A stretch of DNA of 6,135 bases, taken from assembly GCA_016935035.1 (NCBI GenBank), contig JAFGRR010000667.1:1-6135 (forward strand). The letters run 5' to 3'. The translations under genes were made by a program, and so were the position numbers. The stretch's first letter is position 1. Each line of letters starts with the position of its first letter. Positions 3,653-6,135 of the stretch are shown piece by piece. The stretch comes from Phycisphaerae bacterium (GTDB lineage Bacteria > Planctomycetota > Phycisphaerae > UBA1845 > Fen-1342). Below the pieces are notes generated by a model. It was not told the origin of the DNA. It did not search any database and saw only the letters and a program-made list of their open reading frames with translations.

Positions 3653-5098
3653 CTATCCCTTACTGCGGCTATCGACGAGGTTGCCCTCGTGATCGAACAG
3701 TTCGACGACGAGCGGCATCTGGCCCATGGCGTGCGTCGCGCAGGAGAGGCACGGGTCATACGCCCGAATCGCGACCTCGACACGGTTCAGCAGGCCCTCG
3801 GTGATTTCCTTGCCGCTGATGTAGTCATCGGCGACGCGCCGCACGGCCCGGTTCATGGGCTCATTGTTGTTGGTGGTCGAAACGATCAGGTTCGCCATGG
3901 TGACCTGGTCGTTCTCGTCGACCTTGTAGTGATGGAACAGCGTGCCGCGCGGAGCCTCGATCAGGCCGACCGCCTCGCCGCGCCGGTCGCCCTTGACCAC
4001 GAGATCGGTGCCCTGGAGATCCTTGTCATTGAGCAGCTCCTTGATCTTCTCGATCGAGTGCAGCAGCTCAATCATGCGGGTCCAGTGGTACGCCATCGAG
4101 ATGTTGTTGGGCTTGTTGTCGGTGACCGCCATGAATTCCTTGCGGGCGGCCTCGGCCTCGGGCGTGTCGATGAAGTCGGCGGTGTTGACGCGCGCCAACG
4201 GGCCGACGCGATACCAGCCCTTCTCCGGTCCGATGGACTTGATGAACGGGAACTTCATGTACGACCACGAGCGCACCTCTTCGACGATGTAGTCGAGGTA
4301 CTTCTGGTAGTCGACCTGATCGAAGATCTTGTTGCCCTGGGCGTCGATCGCGCGCAGGTTGCCATGGTAGAGATCCATGGCGCCGTCCTCGCGGATCAAC
4401 GAAAGGTGGTTCGACTCGAACGAGCCGAAATCCTTCACGTCCGCCAAGTGCTCAACGGTGTAGTCCTTGGCGATCTTCAGCGCGCTGCGCGACCATTCGA
4501 CCATCTGGTCGAGGTCTTTGAGGAAGGCATCGCGCTCGGCGATCGAGAGGTTCTTGTTGATCCCGCCCGGAATCGCGCCGGTGCCGTGGATCTTCTTGCC
4601 CGCCGTCGCCTTGATGATCTCCTGCCCGTACTTCCGCAGCATGACACCCTGCACCGCCAAGTCGGGGTACTTGGCCGCCACGCCGATGACGTTGCGAATC
4701 TTCGGATCGGCGTCGAAGCCGAAGAGCAGGTCGGGCGAGCAGAGGTGGAAGAAGTGCAGGGCATGCGACTGGAGCGTCTGACCATAGTGCATCAGACGCC
4801 GCATTTTCTCAGCCGTCGGTGTGAGCTTATCGACACCGGCGATGATGTCCATGGCCTTGGCGGCGGCCAGGTGGTGACTGACCGGGCAGATACCACACAG
4901 GCGTTGCACGAGCACCGGGACCTCCCAGAAAGGACGTCCCTGAACAAAGCGCTCGAAGCCCCGGAACTCGACGATGTGCAGCCGCGTCTGCTGCACCTTG
5001 TTCTGCTTATCCAGCAGAATGGTCACCTTGCCGTGTCCTTCGACACGGGTGACCGGTTCGATCACGACGCGTTTCAAGCCGTCTTTAACAGCAACCAC
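3653..5098 (-). CDS. hoxH: Bidirectional [NiFe]-hydrogenase large subunit HoxH
   Basis: The 481-residue protein holds the NiFe active site that splits or makes H2 in the cytoplasmic NAD-linked (group 3d-like) enzyme. The N-terminal RVEGHGKV (18-25) and RLCGICPVSHH (66-76) give Cys68 and Cys71. The C-terminal DPCLSCATH (448-456) gives Cys450 and Cys453; all four metal-binding cysteines are present. FRGFERFVQGRPFWEVP and the segment EAPRGTLFHHY are typical of HoxH. Processing should occur after His456, releasing a 25-residue tail beginning AMGQMPL; hoxW directly follows. The start is GTG at 5096-5098, preceded by GGAGGA (5105-5110). It lies 20 bases after hoxY, its partner subunit. No truncation or frameshift is seen. 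Assignment to group 3d rather than 3b/3c rests on the neighbours hoxU and hoxY as well as on these motifs. Confidence 0.96.
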   Translation of the reverse strand: MVAVKDGLKRVVIEPVTRVEGHGKVTILLDKQNKVQQTRLHIVEFRGFERFVQGRPFWEVPVLVQRLCGICPVSHHLAAAKAMDIIAGVDKLTPTAEKMRRLMHYGQTLQSHALHFFHLCSPDLLFGFDADPKIRNVIGVAAKYPDLAVQGVMLRKYGQEIIKATAGKKIHGTGAIPGGINKNLSIAERDAFLKDLDQMVEWSRSALKIAKDYTVEHLADVKDFGSFESNHLSLIREDGAMDLYHGNLRAIDAQGNKIFDQVDYQKYLDYIVEEVRSWSYMKFPFIKSIGPEKGWYRVGPLARVNTADFIDTPEAEAARKEFMAVTDNKPNNISMAYHWTRMIELLHSIEKIKELLNDKDLQGTDLVVKGDRRGEAVGLIEAPRGTLFHHYKVDENDQVTMANLIVSTTNNNEPMNRAVRRVADDYISGKEITEGLLNRVEVAIRAYDPCLSCATHAMGQMPLVVELFDHEGNLVDSRSKG

Positions 5099-5104
5099 GA
5101 TCTA

Positions 5105-5110
5105 TCCTCC
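5105..5110 (-). promoter_or_regulatory. Ribosome-binding site fixing the GTG start of hoxH
   Basis: GGAGGA on the minus strand ends six bases before the GTG at 5098-5096. No ATG offers a better start ahead of the conserved RVEGHG motif. This strong site therefore decides the start and shows that hoxH uses GTG, whereas hoxY, hoxW and the receiver use ATG. Confidence 0.8.
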
Positions 5111-5118
5111 AGTGGCGA

Positions 5119-5664
5119 TCAGTCGTACTTAATGAGCTCGTAGGGCAGCTCGACCGGCTTATCCGTGAGGAGCGCCACGAGCGCTTCCCAGATCGTGTCG
5201 GCCGACGGCGGACAGCCCGGCAGATGATAGTCAATCTTCACGACCTCCTGACAAGGGTAGACCTTCTTGAGCAGCAGCGGGATCTCCGGGTCGTTCGGGA
5301 TCTGCCCGCTGGGGTTGTGCACGCTGGGCCCGTTCAGGTAGGCCTCGTCGAGGCATTCCTTCAGCGGGATCGTGTTGCGCATCGCGGGAATGCCGCCCAT
5401 CGTCGCGCAGTCGCCCACCGAAATCAGCACGTCGCAGTGCTTGCGGAAGTTCCGCAGCACGTGCACGTTCTCATCGTTGCAGCAGCCGCCCTCGATCAGG
5501 CCGACGGCGCACTGCGCGGTGAATTCCTTCAGGTCGTTGATCGGCGACTTGTCAAACTCGATCAGCTCCACCAGCTTCAGGATGCGCTCGTCGATGTCCA
5601 GGATCGACATGTGACAACCGAAGCAGCCGCAGAGCGAGGTAGTTGCAACTTTCGGCTTAGCCAT
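5119..5664 (-). CDS. hoxY: Bidirectional [NiFe]-hydrogenase small subunit HoxY
   Basis: The 181-residue protein carries the single proximal [4Fe-4S] cluster that passes electrons from HoxH to HoxU. Likely cluster cysteines are Cys14 and Cys17 (CGCFGCHMS), Cys86 (SVGDCATMGGIPAMRN) and Cys151 (YHLPGCPPSAD). It has no Tat signal peptide and no extra C-terminal cluster domain, as expected of the short cytoplasmic group 3d small subunit. DIDERILKLVE and the ending ELIKYD also fit HoxY. A Cys-Cys pair (61-62) in IEGGCCNDEN is extra to the four ligands. The frame is open to 5763, but that adds 33 Arg/Ser/Thr-rich residues overlapping hoxU. ATG 5662-5664 follows AGAGGGA and starts at the conserved region. 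It begins 13 bases after hoxU and ends 20 bases before hoxH. Confidence 0.95.
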   Translation of the reverse strand: MAKPKVATTSLCGCFGCHMSILDIDERILKLVELIEFDKSPINDLKEFTAQCAVGLIEGGCCNDENVHVLRNFRKHCDVLISVGDCATMGGIPAMRNTIPLKECLDEAYLNGPSVHNPSGQIPNDPEIPLLLKKVYPCQEVVKIDYHLPGCPPSADTIWEALVALLTDKPVELPYELIKYD

Positions 5665-5677
5665 CTTCTGTGTCCCT

Positions 5678-6135
5678 CTACTTGCTGTCCGCGCCGCGCG
5701 CGGCCTCGATGTCCGAACCAATGGGCTTGTGGTCGTAGAGCCGCTGGCCCACCGGAACCGCATAGCCGACGCGTTTCTTCAAGATCGATCCAACCGGGCA
5801 GGCATCGACCGCCTTGTCCGTCACGTCGAGATTAGTGTCCGACAGGCGTGCCTCGGAGTTGACGGCGATCTTCTTGTCCTTACCGCGCCCGACGAACTCG
5901 AAGACACTCTTGCCGTCGAGATCGCGCGAGGCCCGAATGCAGCGGGCACACAGGATGCAACGGTTGCGATCAATCAGCACGTCCGGGTGCGAGGCGTCCA
6001 GCTCGCGCTTCGGGAACGTGTACGGGTATTTCGGCGCCGCGATACCCAGGCGGTACGCCAGCGCCTGCAACTCGCAGTTACCGCTCTTCTCGCAGTACAT
6101 GCAGTAGTGGTTGCCCTCGACGAACAGCATCTCGA
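5678..6135 (-). CDS. hoxU: HoxU, iron-sulfur subunit of the diaphorase module (partial)
   Basis: The C-terminal 151 or so residues are present; the N-terminal [2Fe-2S] domain lies beyond the right edge and the frame is open to base 6135. HoxU resembles the N-terminal part of complex I subunit NuoG and wires the hydrogenase module to the NAD-reducing HoxF. GNHYCMYCEKSGNC (about 6074-6115) is the His-plus-three-Cys [4Fe-4S] site. RCILCARC (about 5939-5962) with CPVGSILKKRVGY (last Cys near 5799) is the second four-Cys site. The tail VGQRLYDHKPIGSDIE is typical of HoxU and not of NuoG, which continues into a large domain. The TAG stop (5680-5678) is 13 bases before hoxY. The internal ATG at 6130 is not the real start, because conserved sequence (preceding Glu) runs on. 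Confidence 0.93.
   Translation of the reverse strand, partial: EMLFVEGNHYCMYCEKSGNCELQALAYRLGIAAPKYPYTFPKRELDASHPDVLIDRNRCILCARCIRASRDLDGKSVFEFVGRGKDKKIAVNSEARLSDTNLDVTDKAVDACPVGSILKKRVGYAVPVGQRLYDHKPIGSDIEAARGADSK

Noticed and set aside
3689..5143. A 484-codon open frame on the plus strand, antisense to hoxH
   Set aside because: It mirrors hoxH almost exactly, has low-complexity Val/Asp/Leu/Arg-rich translation and no motif. It is a by-product of GC-rich codon use in hoxH, whose own motifs are complete.
5224..5835. Plus-strand open frame of 203 codons over hoxY and hoxU
   Set aside because: Antisense to two genes with full cluster motifs; composition is typical of a shadow frame.

Overview
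The window is a GC-rich (by eye about 60% or more) bacterial chromosome segment. Nearly every gene lies on the minus strand; the exception is the tail of one plus-strand gene at the left edge. The organism is not named by any marker gene here. Three things hint at Planctomycetota or a neighbouring lineage: small direct repeats of the GAGCCCGAGCGGAAACGAG type (a repeat style I remember from planctomycete genomes), intergenic GGCCGACGAGACGTCGGCC-type palindromes, and a thrombospondin-type-3-like acidic repeat protein. This is inference, not proof.

Right half (about 2753-6135, minus strand): the distal part of a bidirectional NAD-linked [NiFe]-hydrogenase operon, transcribed right to left as hoxU (partial) - hoxY - hoxH - hoxW - receiver-only response regulator. 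Gaps are 13, 20, 5 and 19 bases, so this is one transcription unit, and the U-Y-H-W order matches the classical soluble hydrogenase operon. HoxY and HoxH form the H2-activating module. HoxU carries electrons toward a diaphorase (HoxF, with or without HoxE) that must lie beyond base 6135. HoxW is the endopeptidase that removes the 25-residue HoxH tail after nickel insertion. The last gene, a stand-alone CheY-like receiver, sits where accessory genes usually follow hoxW.

Middle (2390-2752): 363 bases with no gene I can support. They are packed with palindromes: two tandem copies of a 31/32-base repeat, a large imperfect stem-loop and a 9-bp hairpin next to the receiver stop codon. A candidate promoter, with a dyad in its spacer, lies upstream of a small acidic repeat protein (2036-2389).

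Left-middle (381-1933, minus strand): three consecutive paralogous genes, each encoding a protein of 141-143 residues made of two ACT domains. Each has its own upstream region, and all three upstream regions carry CTTGAC(C/G), 21 bases, GATAC, at 44-54 bases before the start codon. This shared signal, with little similarity in the spacer, is the most interesting regulatory observation in the window.

Left edge (1-380): the last 44 codons of an unidentified plus-strand gene, a short tandem repeat whose units fold into GNRA-capped hairpins, a dyad, a strong rho-independent terminator, and a further copy of the palindromic repeat found at 2585-2647.
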